Notes under the pieces: model-generated | Database searches by the model: none | Seen by the model: only the letters and a program-made list of their open reading frames with translations | What the model was told of the DNA's origin: nothing | Position numbers and translations under genes: made by a program | Origin: JAPPLB01 sp965218555 | GTDB taxonomy: Bacteria > Acidobacteriota > Terriglobia > Bryobacterales > UBA6623 | Assembly (NCBI GenBank): GCA_965218555.1 | Contig: OZ244625.1 | Location: 558,001-622,000 of the forward strand | Direction: 5' to 3' | Length of the DNA stretch: 64,000 bases | Part shown: positions 51,182 to 60,080 of the stretch, one piece after another | Numbering within the stretch: the first letter of the stretch is position 1 | Layout: every line of letters begins with the position of its first letter

Positions 51182-51823
51182 CTACTCCACCGCCGCCTCG
51201 GCATGCTCCGGCTCCTGCGTCTTGCCGGCCGGCTCGACTTCGTCAACCTCGCCCAGCGCGGCCCGGCCCAGTTCTTCCAGCTCCTTGAGCGTCGGCAACT
51301 CCGTCAGGTCGCTCAGTCCGAACTGAACCAGGAAATCCTTCGTCGTCCTGTACTGCATCGGCCGTCCGATGACGGCCTTGCGGCCGGCGGTCGTGATGAG
51401 CTTGCGGTTGAGCAGCGTACTGACCACTCCGGCCGAGTTGACGCCGCGCACCGCTTGGATCTCAGGGATGGTGACCGGCTGTTTGTAAGCGACCACGGCC
51501 AGGGTCTCCAAAGCCGGCAGCGACAGCTTGAGCTTCGGACGCAATGTCTTGACAAACTTGCGAACGCCGTCATGATGCTCCGCCTTGGTCGACATCTTGT
51601 AGCCTTTCGCCACTTTGCGGATTTCGATGCCGCGCATGTCCGAGGACGATTCCTCGATCAGGGCCCGCAAGTCCGCTTCAACCTGGTCCTGCGGCGCGTC
51701 GAGCCCTTTGCCGATCTGCGCCGCCGTGAGCGGTTCCTCAGCGGCATAGATGATCGCCTCCAGCAATCCGCGGCGGCGATTCTCTTCAGGATCGATGTCG
51801 GGAAGTTTCTGCTGGGCGCTCAC
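51182..51823 (-). CDS. scpB: Segregation and condensation protein B
   Basis: This 213-aa ScpB has two winged-helix domains and forms the SMC-ScpA-ScpB complex that compacts and segregates the chromosome. The family segments are GLLEAIIYAAEEPLTAAQIG, LSLPALETLAVVAYKQPVTIPEIQAVRGV and LITTAGRKAVIGRPMQYRTT. An acidic C-terminal tail follows. The gene overlaps scpA by 4 bp, so it is translationally coupled. Confidence 0.95.
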   Translation of the reverse strand: MSAQQKLPDIDPEENRRRGLLEAIIYAAEEPLTAAQIGKGLDAPQDQVEADLRALIEESSSDMRGIEIRKVAKGYKMSTKAEHHDGVRKFVKTLRPKLKLSLPALETLAVVAYKQPVTIPEIQAVRGVNSAGVVSTLLNRKLITTAGRKAVIGRPMQYRTTKDFLVQFGLSDLTELPTLKELEELGRAALGEVDEVEPAGKTQEPEHAEAAVE

Positions 51824-52752
51824 TCGCCGTACTCCTGTCCAACGGCGTAGAAGCTCTCTTCCTGGGCGAATACGGTGTCGAACATCTTGTGTTTACGGAT
51901 CACGATTTCGCCGAACAGCTTCTTCTGGCGCAATACGATGGCGCTCATGCGGACGAGTTCCAGCAGCGCGAGAAACGTGGCCAGCATGGCGCGGCGGCCG
52001 GGTTGGCGCTCGAACACATCGCTCAACGAGACAGCACCGTCCTCGGATAGCAGCAGGTTCTTGAGGTACTGAATCCGGCTTGCGACCGTGACGTCCTCGC
52101 CCACCAGCTCGTAGGCAGGCCGGTTCCTGGCGCGTTCGAGGATCTTATCGAATGTCTGGACCAGATCGATGATGCCGACCGCCAACTCGGGCTCCTCATC
52201 CACGTCGGGAAAGGATTCGAGAACCGGACGCGTCCAGGTATTCTCTTCGATGAGTCTCTTCTCTCGCAGCATCTGGGCCGCCTGCACAAACTTCTCGTGC
52301 TCGAGGAGCCGCTTGACGAGGTCCGCCCGCGGGTCCTCCTGTTCTTCTTCAGGAACGAGCGGGTCGGACGGCAGCAGCATCCGCGACTTGATGTGGATCA
52401 GCGTCGCGGCCATGAAGACGAACTCGCCACCCAGATCGATGTTCAGTTCCTCGGCCCGGCGCAGATAGTCGAGGTACTGCTCAGTGATGCTTGCAATCGG
52501 GATGTCAGTGATGTTGATCTTCTGCCGGCGGATGAGGTTGAGCAACAGGTCGAGCGGCCCTTCGAACTGGTCAAGCCGCACATCGAAAGCGCTCTCGGAC
52601 CGGGCCGACTCGGTGGCAGCGCCGGAAGTATCCGGGCCTGGGCTCTCAATGTCCGGGGCGGGAGCGGCGCGATCGTTCACGGAACAGGCGGGAAGCCACG
52701 CGGAGTGGAGTGGTGAAGCGACTCGCACCCGACGGTATTGATAATGTAGCAC
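51820..52752 (-). CDS. scpA: Segregation and condensation protein A
   Basis: This kleisin subunit of the SMC complex is 310 aa if the ATG at 52752 is used. A GTG at 52680 would remove the first 24 residues, which have no family similarity. Neither start has a clear Shine-Dalgarno. The kleisin signatures are FDVRLDQFEGPLDLLLNLIRRQKINITDIPIASITEQYLDYL and EFVFMAATLIHIKSRMLLP. The C-terminal winged helix is seen in ATFLALLELVRMSAIVLRQ. It lies upstream of scpB in the usual order. Confidence 0.93.
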   Translation of the reverse strand: MLHYQYRRVRVASPLHSAWLPACSVNDRAAPAPDIESPGPDTSGAATESARSESAFDVRLDQFEGPLDLLLNLIRRQKINITDIPIASITEQYLDYLRRAEELNIDLGGEFVFMAATLIHIKSRMLLPSDPLVPEEEQEDPRADLVKRLLEHEKFVQAAQMLREKRLIEENTWTRPVLESFPDVDEEPELAVGIIDLVQTFDKILERARNRPAYELVGEDVTVASRIQYLKNLLLSEDGAVSLSDVFERQPGRRAMLATFLALLELVRMSAIVLRQKKLFGEIVIRKHKMFDTVFAQEESFYAVGQEYGE

Positions 52753-53210
52753 GTTGCCGACCGCCCCTCCCGGAGACCTGCTCGGCCCTGATCCCTCCGT
52801 AATCAGAAAGCAGACGGAAATATGTGCGTGATGTACGGACGAGCACAGGGAAAGTTGACCCTCCCACGAAGGCTCTGGTACTGTGGGTTGAGGTTTTGTA
52901 GGCGCTAGGGGGTGTGAGGGTACTATTGCGCCTTTTCACCGCTGTTCGTGAGCGGCCAAAGGTGTTCCGGTTTATCGCACCAGAGAAACCGGGCAGAAAA
53001 TTTTAACCTCACCCAATCAACAAGCCGAGTCGACCGACACCGCATCTTGTGAGCTTGCAGGTGCTATCCCGTAAACCTACGTGCGCGGATAGCCCACAGC
53101 CGGTAAACGGGACGGTGAAGTTCGAATCGGCCAAAAGGATCAACCCACGAAAGCGTGGTGGATTTTTCGCCGCCGCGCCGACTCGGACAACTGCAAACCG
53201 AAGGAGAAAC
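52753..53210 (+). promoter_or_regulatory. Long leader of the TonB-receptor gene with attenuator-like hairpins
   Basis: This 458-bp divergent region precedes the TonB-dependent receptor. Within 150 nt of the start codon there is a stem GCTATCC/GGATAGC (53063-53093). A second stem, CCACG-AAAG-CGTGG (53145-53158), is followed by GATTTTT (T5 at 53163-53167), which looks like a weak intrinsic terminator. It ends about 30 nt before the AAGGAG ribosome binding site. The arrangement fits an attenuated leader or riboswitch, but I do not recognise any known riboswitch consensus in it. Confidence 0.35.
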
Positions 53211-56200
53211 ATGATCACCAAATTCAGTTACGGAGGGGGAATCTCAAGTCGTTTTCTCCTCCTCATGACGTGCCTGTTGATGGCGTCGATGTGGACCGTC
53301 GATCTTCAGGCACAGGATCTTCGCGGCAAAGTGACGGGAACCGTCACCGACGCCAGCGGCGCTGTCATTCCCGGCGCCAGCGTGAGTCTCACGAACGACA
53401 ACACGACGGTCGCGACCGTGACTTCCACGAATGAAGTCGGCCAGTACCTGTTCGACTTCGTGATTCCCGGAACCTACAGCGTCAGAGTCGAGCTGGAAGG
53501 CTTTCGGACCTTCGAGCAACAGAACATTCTTATCCAGACACGCGCCGACATCACCGTGAACGCCACGATGCAAGTGGGCGCTGTCGCCGAGACCGTAACC
53601 GTCGAAGAGGCTCCCGTCGCCGTGCAGTTCACGACCACGACGATGGAGACGACCATCGACACGAAGATGTCGCATGAGCTGCCACTGCTGAACCGGAATC
53701 CCTACATGCTGGCCGCTCTCGATCCGGCGGTGAACTACCGCGGCGGCGCCGAGAACGCGCCCTACCACCACTGGGCCATGAGCCAGTTGGATGTGGGCGG
53801 CAACACCAGGTTCAAGAACAACGTCCTGATGGACGGCGTTCCGCAACTGGTCGGCGCCAAGGGCGTCTACGCGCCTCCGATGGACGCCGTTTCCGAAGTC
53901 AACGTGCAACAGAACGCCACCGACGCCGAGTACGGCCACAGCGCCGGCGGAATCGTTTCGGTGCAGATGAAGAGCGGCACGAACGACTGGCACGGCAGGG
54001 GCTACTTCTTCGGCCGCAACCCGGCGATCAACGCCCGCCCGAACGCATTGACGAGAAATCCGAGCGTCGACCGCAGAACCGTCTGGGGGGTCAGCTCGGG
54101 CAATCCGATCGTCAAGAACCGGGTCTTCAACTACATATCGTACGAGGGACAGGATGTCCGTTCGCCCTCGACCGTGAACCTGACGCTGCCGCGGCAGCTC
54201 GAGCGCACGGGCGACTTCTCACAGAGTTTCAACCGCTCCGGCGGCCTGCGGGTCATCCACGATCCGTGGACCACCGATCCGGACGGCAACAACCGCATGC
54301 CGTTTGGCAACAACACGATTCCGCAGTCGCGCATCGATCCGACCTCGCAGACGGTGCTGGGCAAGACGTGGTCCCCCAACAACCCGGGCGACAACGCCTC
54401 CGGCGCGAACAACTTCCGGCTGGTGTTCCCGATCCGGTTCGAGTTCTGGAACCTGACGAACCGCACGGACTGGAACGTCAGCGACAACGTCAAGGTATTC
54501 GGGCGCTTGAGCCGCTTCCATACCATCCAGAGCGAACCGGACTATTCGGGCTCGGTGGCGCAGCGCCGCCAGGGCAGCGAACGCAACAGCATCCAGGCGT
54601 CCGGCGACATTGTGTGGACCGTCAATCCGACCACCGTGGTGAACGTGCGCGGCTCATATTCGAAGATCGTCGACTCGTTCTCGACGCCACCGTCGGAGAT
54701 CGGCGAAGAGGGTCTGGCCGAGTTGTGGCCCGGCAGTCAGTGGTATGCCTCGCACGTGCGCGACATCCCGGCGGTGCACTTCCCGGAAATCAACGTGCAG
54801 GCCGACGGCAACACCTCCTTCGGCCGCTCGGGTTTCTGGTATCAGGAGCCGTCGACGTGGAACATGGAAGGCAAGCTCTCGAAACAGGCCGGCCGCCACT
54901 ATCTGAAGTACGGCGCGCAGTTCCGGAAACAGCTCGTGCTGGCGGGGCGTCCGCGCGGCATGCGATTCCGGTTCAACCCCACAGCCACGGCGGATACGGT
55001 CAACAGCCCGAACACGGGGGCCCTCGGCCACGCCTGGGCGTCGATGGTGTTGGGCGTCATGAGCGATGACGGCTATTCGCGCGCCCGCACGGTCGCCATC
55101 AACCGGCCGCGCGTCGATGTCTACGGCTTCTACGTGCACGACGACTTCAAGGTGAACCAGAAAGTCACCTTGAACCTGGGTCTGCGCTACGAGTACGAGA
55201 CGCCGATGCTCGATCCGGAGAACCGCCTCTCGCGAACCATCGATTTCAGCCAGGCCTTGCCGGAGATCCAGGCGGCGATGGGGCCGATTTCCGATGACAT
55301 TCTCGCGCTGCGAACCCGGCCGCTCGACATCAGCGGCGCCTGGCTTTTCACCGATTCGAACCACCGCCGTACGTGGATCGGGCAGAAGAACGTGTTCCTG
55401 CCCCGCGCCGGCATCGCGATCCGGTTGAACGACCGCAGCGCGCTGCGGATCGGCTACGCCCGCTATGCGACGCCGCCGGTTCAGGAGCGCAGTGCGCTGG
55501 GCATTCTGGGCAGCACGCCGTATCCGGGCTTCGAGATCCAAGGCCAACCCCTGGACTCGATCAACGGGACGCCACGGGCCGTATTCTCGAATCCGTTTCC
55601 GAGCGGGGGAGACCACCCCAACCCGCTACCGGAGCCGAACGGACAGAAGTTCGGCCGGTTCGCGACGGTCGGCTCGAACGAAGCGATCGGTTTCAACCAG
55701 GACTGGAGCGCGGGCATCAACGACCGCTTCAACTTCACGTACCAGCAGGAGATCATGGCCCGCATCGTGCTCGACGCCACGTTCTTCTCCAACTTCGGTC
55801 ACAACCAGCCCTACAACATGCGGCCGAACCTGCTCGATCCACGGATCGGCTACCAGCACGGCAGCCGGATCAATGCCAGCGTGGCGAACCCGTTCTTCGG
55901 ACTTCCCGAGGACATCATGCCCGGGCCGTTGCGGAACCGGCGCACGGTGCGGGTTTCGCAGCTTCTCGTGCCCTATCCGCATTACCTCAACAACGGCATC
56001 ACCATTCGGGGAGTCAACGCCCGCAACGAGCGTTACAACGCCTTCCAGTTGCAGGTGCAGCGGCCGTTCGCCAATGGCTTCAACTTCCTGGTCGGCTACA
56101 ACCACAACCGCTCGCGGCTGCAGACCTTCTACGACGCGGTGGACGAGGTTGACCGCAACTTCATGTATCTGCGTGATCGCAACGGCCGCAACAAGCTCAC

Positions 56201-56747
56201 CCTGGCGGGAATCTACGAGCTGCCGTTCGGGAACGGAAAACCGATCGGCAACAACCTCAGCGGCGCCGCGCAAAAGATCATCGGGGGCTGGCAAGTCAGC
56301 GGGATCTTCGTCTACCAGGGCGGCCAGTTCCTGGATTTCGGCGGCGCGGTCATGAACGGCGATCCGGCGCTCGGCAGCCCGCAACGAGGGCCTGGCGGAG
56401 ACGGGTTCCGACGCATCTTCTTCGCGAATGACGTGCTGGGGCGGGGCTGCACCTCGGGCTGCACCTGGGAGCGCCTGCCGGCGTTCACGCGGCGGGGGAA
56501 CCCGAGATTCGTCGACGGCGTCCACGGGCCGCGGTTCCAGAACCTGGACTTCACCCTGATGAAGGTCACGAACATCACCGAGAAACTGAAGTTCGAGTTC
56601 AGAATGGAAACCTATAACTTCACGAACAGCTTCATCGGCACCAATCCCTCGACGAACGTCAACGCCGGAACCTTCGGCCAGGTGAGCAGCAAGCTGCGTA
56701 CGCACAACGGCCGCTCGCTCCAGTACAGCGGACGTTTCATCTGGTAG
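53211..56747 (+). CDS. TonB-dependent receptor with carboxypeptidase-regulatory-like domain (Oar-like)
   Basis: This 1178-aa outer-membrane receptor starts at the ATG at 53211, where AAGGAG is 4 nt away and a signal peptide follows (LLLMTCLLMASMWTVDLQAQ). The N-terminal beta-sandwich is GKVTGTVTDASGAVIPGASVSL. The plug domain contains LDVGGNTRFKNNVLMDGVPQ and the VNVQQNATDAEYGHSAGGIVSVQMKSGTN signature of this group. The barrel ends with YSGRFIW, a typical terminal aromatic. Acidobacteriota carry many such receptors, which import oligosaccharides or peptides. The ligand is unknown. Confidence 0.92.
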   Translation: MITKFSYGGGISSRFLLLMTCLLMASMWTVDLQAQDLRGKVTGTVTDASGAVIPGASVSLTNDNTTVATVTSTNEVGQYLFDFVIPGTYSVRVELEGFRTFEQQNILIQTRADITVNATMQVGAVAETVTVEEAPVAVQFTTTTMETTIDTKMSHELPLLNRNPYMLAALDPAVNYRGGAENAPYHHWAMSQLDVGGNTRFKNNVLMDGVPQLVGAKGVYAPPMDAVSEVNVQQNATDAEYGHSAGGIVSVQMKSGTNDWHGRGYFFGRNPAINARPNALTRNPSVDRRTVWGVSSGNPIVKNRVFNYISYEGQDVRSPSTVNLTLPRQLERTGDFSQSFNRSGGLRVIHDPWTTDPDGNNRMPFGNNTIPQSRIDPTSQTVLGKTWSPNNPGDNASGANNFRLVFPIRFEFWNLTNRTDWNVSDNVKVFGRLSRFHTIQSEPDYSGSVAQRRQGSERNSIQASGDIVWTVNPTTVVNVRGSYSKIVDSFSTPPSEIGEEGLAELWPGSQWYASHVRDIPAVHFPEINVQADGNTSFGRSGFWYQEPSTWNMEGKLSKQAGRHYLKYGAQFRKQLVLAGRPRGMRFRFNPTATADTVNSPNTGALGHAWASMVLGVMSDDGYSRARTVAINRPRVDVYGFYVHDDFKVNQKVTLNLGLRYEYETPMLDPENRLSRTIDFSQALPEIQAAMGPISDDILALRTRPLDISGAWLFTDSNHRRTWIGQKNVFLPRAGIAIRLNDRSALRIGYARYATPPVQERSALGILGSTPYPGFEIQGQPLDSINGTPRAVFSNPFPSGGDHPNPLPEPNGQKFGRFATVGSNEAIGFNQDWSAGINDRFNFTYQQEIMARIVLDATFFSNFGHNQPYNMRPNLLDPRIGYQHGSRINASVANPFFGLPEDIMPGPLRNRRTVRVSQLLVPYPHYLNNGITIRGVNARNERYNAFQLQVQRPFANGFNFLVGYNHNRSRLQTFYDAVDEVDRNFMYLRDRNGRNKLTLAGIYELPFGNGKPIGNNLSGAAQKIIGGWQVSGIFVYQGGQFLDFGGAVMNGDPALGSPQRGPGGDGFRRIFFANDVLGRGCTSGCTWERLPAFTRRGNPRFVDGVHGPRFQNLDFTLMKVTNITEKLKFEFRMETYNFTNSFIGTNPSTNVNAGTFGQVSSKLRTHNGRSLQYSGRFIW

Positions 56748-56773
56748 AAGCCCAGACCCGTTCAACCTTCAAC

Positions 56774-56817
56774 CCGGGCCGCTTGCCTCTCGCGAGGCGG
56801 CGGCCCGGCCGCTTTTT
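56774..56817 (+). terminator. Intrinsic terminator after the TonB receptor
   Basis: A strong GC-rich hairpin, CCGGGCCGC on the left pairing with GCGGCCCGG on the right and an inner GCCTC/GAGGC stem around TCGC, is followed by five T (56813-56817). It lies 26 bp after the receptor stop codon. It can terminate the receptor transcript, and it may help shield it from the convergent gyrA transcript. Confidence 0.85.
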
Positions 56818-56879
56818 GGATAACGCTTTCTGGATAAGCGGCAGCGCCGCTCGCGGGGTTATGGCTCGCGCAGCCTGCC

Positions 56880-57062
56880 TAACCTGCATTTCTCACCACT
56901 TGACGGCCGAAGCACGCGATAAGATCGCCATGACTTCGTTGCGATTGCTTGCCGTGCTCGATGTACGATCAAGTACACCTGCGCGCGCCAAGCGGCGCGC
57001 GCCTCGTCCTGACGGCCCTCTCACGCACTCCACCTCGCCACGTGGTGAGACATGCAGGCTAA
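56880..57062 (+). repeat. MITE-like repeat family 2, copy 1 (about 183 bp)
   Basis: The ends are near-inverted repeats: AACCTGCATTTCTCACCAC on the left and the inverse of AGCCTGCATGTCTCACCAC on the right. The interior is an imperfect palindrome around GTACGATCAAGTAC. A second copy, about 85-90% identical by eye, lies at 59870-60052 in the same orientation, so the two copies flank gyrA. The element has no transposase. A short frame starting MTSLRLL is open in both copies but is explained by their common origin. Confidence 0.8.
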
Positions 57063-57086
57063 ACGGGGTTTCGCAGCAGGCGTTTT

Positions 57087-59660
57087 CTACTGCAGCAGCT
57101 CACCCTGGCCGTTGGAGCCGTCTTTGTCTTCGCCGCCATTGTCGCGGAGGACCGCGGAGGCGGCGATTTGGTCGCCGGGTTCGAGCGTGACGAGCCGGAC
57201 GCCTTGCGCGGCACGGCCGGTCGCCCGGATCTTATCCGAGCCGATCCGGATGATCTTGCCGTTACGGGTGATGATCACCACATTGTCTTCCCGCGTGACC
57301 TTCATGATCGCGACGACCTTGCCGTTGCGCCTGGTGGTCTTGATGTTGATCACGCCCTGGCCGCCGCGCACCGTCAGACGGTAGTGATCGAGCTTCGTCC
57401 GCTTGCCGTAGCCTTCCTCGGTAATCGACAGGATCAGATCTTCCGGCGAGACGCAGCGCATCCCCACGACGTAATCGTCATCAGACAGACGGATGCCGCG
57501 CACGCCGCGAGCCGGCCGCCCCATCGCGCGAACGTCACCCATGTCAAAGCGAATCGCCTTGCCCTGATAGGTGGCGATGAAGACTTCGGGTTCGCCGTCC
57601 GTCAGCCGCGCGGAAACGAGTTCGTCGCCTTCGTCAAGCGCGAGTGCGATGATGCCGCGCGAAAGGGGGTTTTTGAAAACCGTCAGCTCGCACCGCTTGA
57701 TGACACCCTTGAGCGTCGCCATCACGACGTAGCGGCCTTCTTCGAACTCCCTGACGGGCATGAACGCCTGCACCTTTTCGTCCGGCTGCAGGTTCGCCAG
57801 GCCGGCGATGTGCTTGCCCTTCCCGGTCGTGCCGACGTCGGGGATATTGTAAACCTTGACCCAGTAGACACGCCCCAGGCTTGTGAAGACGAGGACATAG
57901 GAATGTGTTGAGCCGATGAAGAGTTGCTCGACGAAGTCGTCGGTGCGCGTACCCATACCGATCCTGCCGCGGCCCCCGCGCGACTGCTTGCGGTAGGTGT
58001 CCTCGGGTGTGCGCTTGAGGAAGCCGTTGTGGGTGACGGTGACGACCATGTCCTCGTCGGCGATCAGGTCTTCGATCGAGATCTGACTGACCGGGCCGGT
58101 GATTTCGGTGCGGCGCTCGTCGCTGAACTTCTTCTTGACGGCTTCAAGTTCGCTGACGATCAGCTTGCGGAGGACCTTGTCGGATTCGAGGATCTCGATG
58201 TACTCCGCGATCTTCTTCTGAAGCACGGCCAATTCGTCGAGGATCTTCCGGCGCTCCATGCCGGTCAGGCGCTGGAGCTGCATCTCGATGATGGCCTGCG
58301 CCTGGAGCTGCGTGAAGTCGAAGTGCGCGAACGTAGCCAGGCCGCCCTCGCGGAGAAATTCGCGGTAGTCGATCTCCTGAAGACCCATCAAGCCGTCACG
58401 GGCCGTCGCCGGGCTGTCGGACGCGCGAATCAGGGCGATGACCTCGTCGAGGCGATCAAGGGCTTTCTGAAAACCCTCCAGGGTATGCTCGCGCATCCGA
58501 GCCTTGCGCAGCAGGAAATTCGTGCGGCGCAGAACGACATCGATGCGGTGGTCGACAAAGTGATTCAGGTATTGGAGCAGGCCCAGCTCGCGAGGCTGTC
58601 CACCGACGATCGACAACATGATGATGCCGTAGCCTGTCTGAAGCTGGGTGTGTTTGTAGAGGTTGTTGAGGATGATCTCGGGTTCTTCACCGCGCTTCAG
58701 GTCAAAAACGATGCGCATGCCGTCGCGGTCGCTCTCGTCACGAATGTCGGAGATGCCTTCGATTTTCTTGTCGTTGACGAGGTTGGCGGCATGCTCGATG
58801 AGGCGCGCCTTGTTGACCTGATACGGGATCTCCGTAACGACGATGGCTTTGCGGTCCTTGCCGATGTCCTCGAACTTCGCGCGGGCGCGGATCGTCATAT
58901 GGCCGCGGCCCGTGCGGTAAGCGGCGAGGATGCCTTCTTTCCCGCAGATGAGGCCGCCGGTTGGGAAGTCGGGGCCTTGAACGATCTCAGTGAGCTCTTC
59001 GAGGGCCGCCTTCGGCTTCTTGACAAGGTGGATGGCGGCATCGAGCAGCTCGCTCAGATTGTGCGGCGGAACGTTGGTCGCCATGCCGACCGCGATGCCG
59101 CTGGCGCCGTTGACCAGTAAATTCGGAGCGCCCGCCGGCAGGCACTCCGGTTCCTCCGACGTGTCATCGTAGTTCGGGCGGAAGTCAACCGTGTCCTGGT
59201 CGAGCTCGTTGAGCAGTTCTTCCGCGAATGCAGTGAGACGCGCCTCCGTGTAGCGCATCGCCGCCGGCGGGTCGTTGTCGACCGATCCGAAATTGCCCTG
59301 ACCGTCGACCAACGTGTTGCGCATCGAAAACGGCTGCGCCATGCGGACGAGCGTGTCGTAAATCGAGGAGTCGCCATGAGGGTGGTAGTTGCCCATCACT
59401 TCGCCGACGATCTTGGCCGACTTGCGGAAGCCGCGATTCGAGCGCAGCCCGGCCTCGAGCATGCCGTACAGGATGCGCCGCTGAACGGGCTTCAGACCGT
59501 CGCGCACGTCGGGCAGCGCACGTCCGATAATGACGCTCATCGCGTAGTCGAGATACGACTTCTTCATCTCGACTTCGATGTCGATGGGAATCAGGTTTTG
59601 TGGCGAGCCGCCGTCGCCCAGAGGTATCTGGGGAGGATTGAAGGGAGGTTTTTCAGCCAA
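57087..59660 (-). CDS. gyrA: DNA gyrase subunit A
   Basis: This 857-aa GyrA cuts and rejoins DNA to introduce negative supercoils together with GyrB. The active-site tyrosine is in AAMRYTEARL. The quinolone region reads HPHGDSSIYDTLVRMAQ, with serine and aspartate at the two positions most often changed in resistance. The GyrA box in the C-terminal pinwheel is QSRGGRG rather than QRRGGKG. The start is TTG at 59660. An in-frame stop lies 15 nt upstream, a GAGGA sits at a suitable distance, and the usual family start motif follows. The gene stands alone between two copies of repeat family 2. Confidence 0.97.
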   Translation of the reverse strand: MAEKPPFNPPQIPLGDGGSPQNLIPIDIEVEMKKSYLDYAMSVIIGRALPDVRDGLKPVQRRILYGMLEAGLRSNRGFRKSAKIVGEVMGNYHPHGDSSIYDTLVRMAQPFSMRNTLVDGQGNFGSVDNDPPAAMRYTEARLTAFAEELLNELDQDTVDFRPNYDDTSEEPECLPAGAPNLLVNGASGIAVGMATNVPPHNLSELLDAAIHLVKKPKAALEELTEIVQGPDFPTGGLICGKEGILAAYRTGRGHMTIRARAKFEDIGKDRKAIVVTEIPYQVNKARLIEHAANLVNDKKIEGISDIRDESDRDGMRIVFDLKRGEEPEIILNNLYKHTQLQTGYGIIMLSIVGGQPRELGLLQYLNHFVDHRIDVVLRRTNFLLRKARMREHTLEGFQKALDRLDEVIALIRASDSPATARDGLMGLQEIDYREFLREGGLATFAHFDFTQLQAQAIIEMQLQRLTGMERRKILDELAVLQKKIAEYIEILESDKVLRKLIVSELEAVKKKFSDERRTEITGPVSQISIEDLIADEDMVVTVTHNGFLKRTPEDTYRKQSRGGRGRIGMGTRTDDFVEQLFIGSTHSYVLVFTSLGRVYWVKVYNIPDVGTTGKGKHIAGLANLQPDEKVQAFMPVREFEEGRYVVMATLKGVIKRCELTVFKNPLSRGIIALALDEGDELVSARLTDGEPEVFIATYQGKAIRFDMGDVRAMGRPARGVRGIRLSDDDYVVGMRCVSPEDLILSITEEGYGKRTKLDHYRLTVRGGQGVINIKTTRRNGKVVAIMKVTREDNVVIITRNGKIIRIGSDKIRATGRAAQGVRLVTLEPGDQIAASAVLRDNGGEDKDGSNGQGELLQ

Positions 59661-59869
59661 TGAGCAAGGTCCTCAGGTGGGATGGCAAACCCTTACTTTA
59701 ACAGAGTTTAGGGGCTCTTGCCCGGACGCCCGGAGCGATCGGCCGAGTGACCGCTGCAAGCGGCGCGTTTTCAGCAAGTTTCGCCGGCCCGCCGGCGTCC
59801 CGGCTTTGTCAGAAGCGTGGAGGAGAATGTGAAACCGATCGATTCTTCCCGGAAGCGTCAGGCAGCCAC

Positions 59870-60052
59870 TAGCCTGCATTTCTCACCACATGACGGCCGG
59901 AGCACGCGATACGACCGCCATGACTTCGTTGCGCTTGCTTGGCGTGCTCAATGTACTTTCAAGTACACCTGCGCGCGCCAAACGGCTCGCGCCTCGTCCT
60001 GACGGCCCTCTCACCCACTTCGCCCCGCCACGTGGTGAGACATGCAGGCTTA
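59870..60052 (+). repeat. MITE-like repeat family 2, copy 2 (about 183 bp)
   Basis: The left end is TAGCCTGCATTTCTCACCAC and the right end the inverse of AAGCCTGCATGTCTCACCAC, a 19-bp inverted repeat with one mismatch. The centre is the palindrome TGTACTTTCAAGTACA. It has the same orientation as the copy at 56880-57062. It occupies most of the 420-bp space between gyrA and the nitrilase gene, and could carry the gyrA promoter side or act as a bidirectional hairpin. The nitrilase stop codon lies 28 bp beyond its right end. Confidence 0.8.
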
Positions 60053-60080
60053 GCCCGGCGGACTCAGCCCGGCTCGCAGC

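Noticed and set aside
53119..53128. GTTCGAATC-like string in the TonB leader as a possible tRNA T-arm
   Set aside because: No acceptor stem, anticodon arm or D-arm can be drawn around it.
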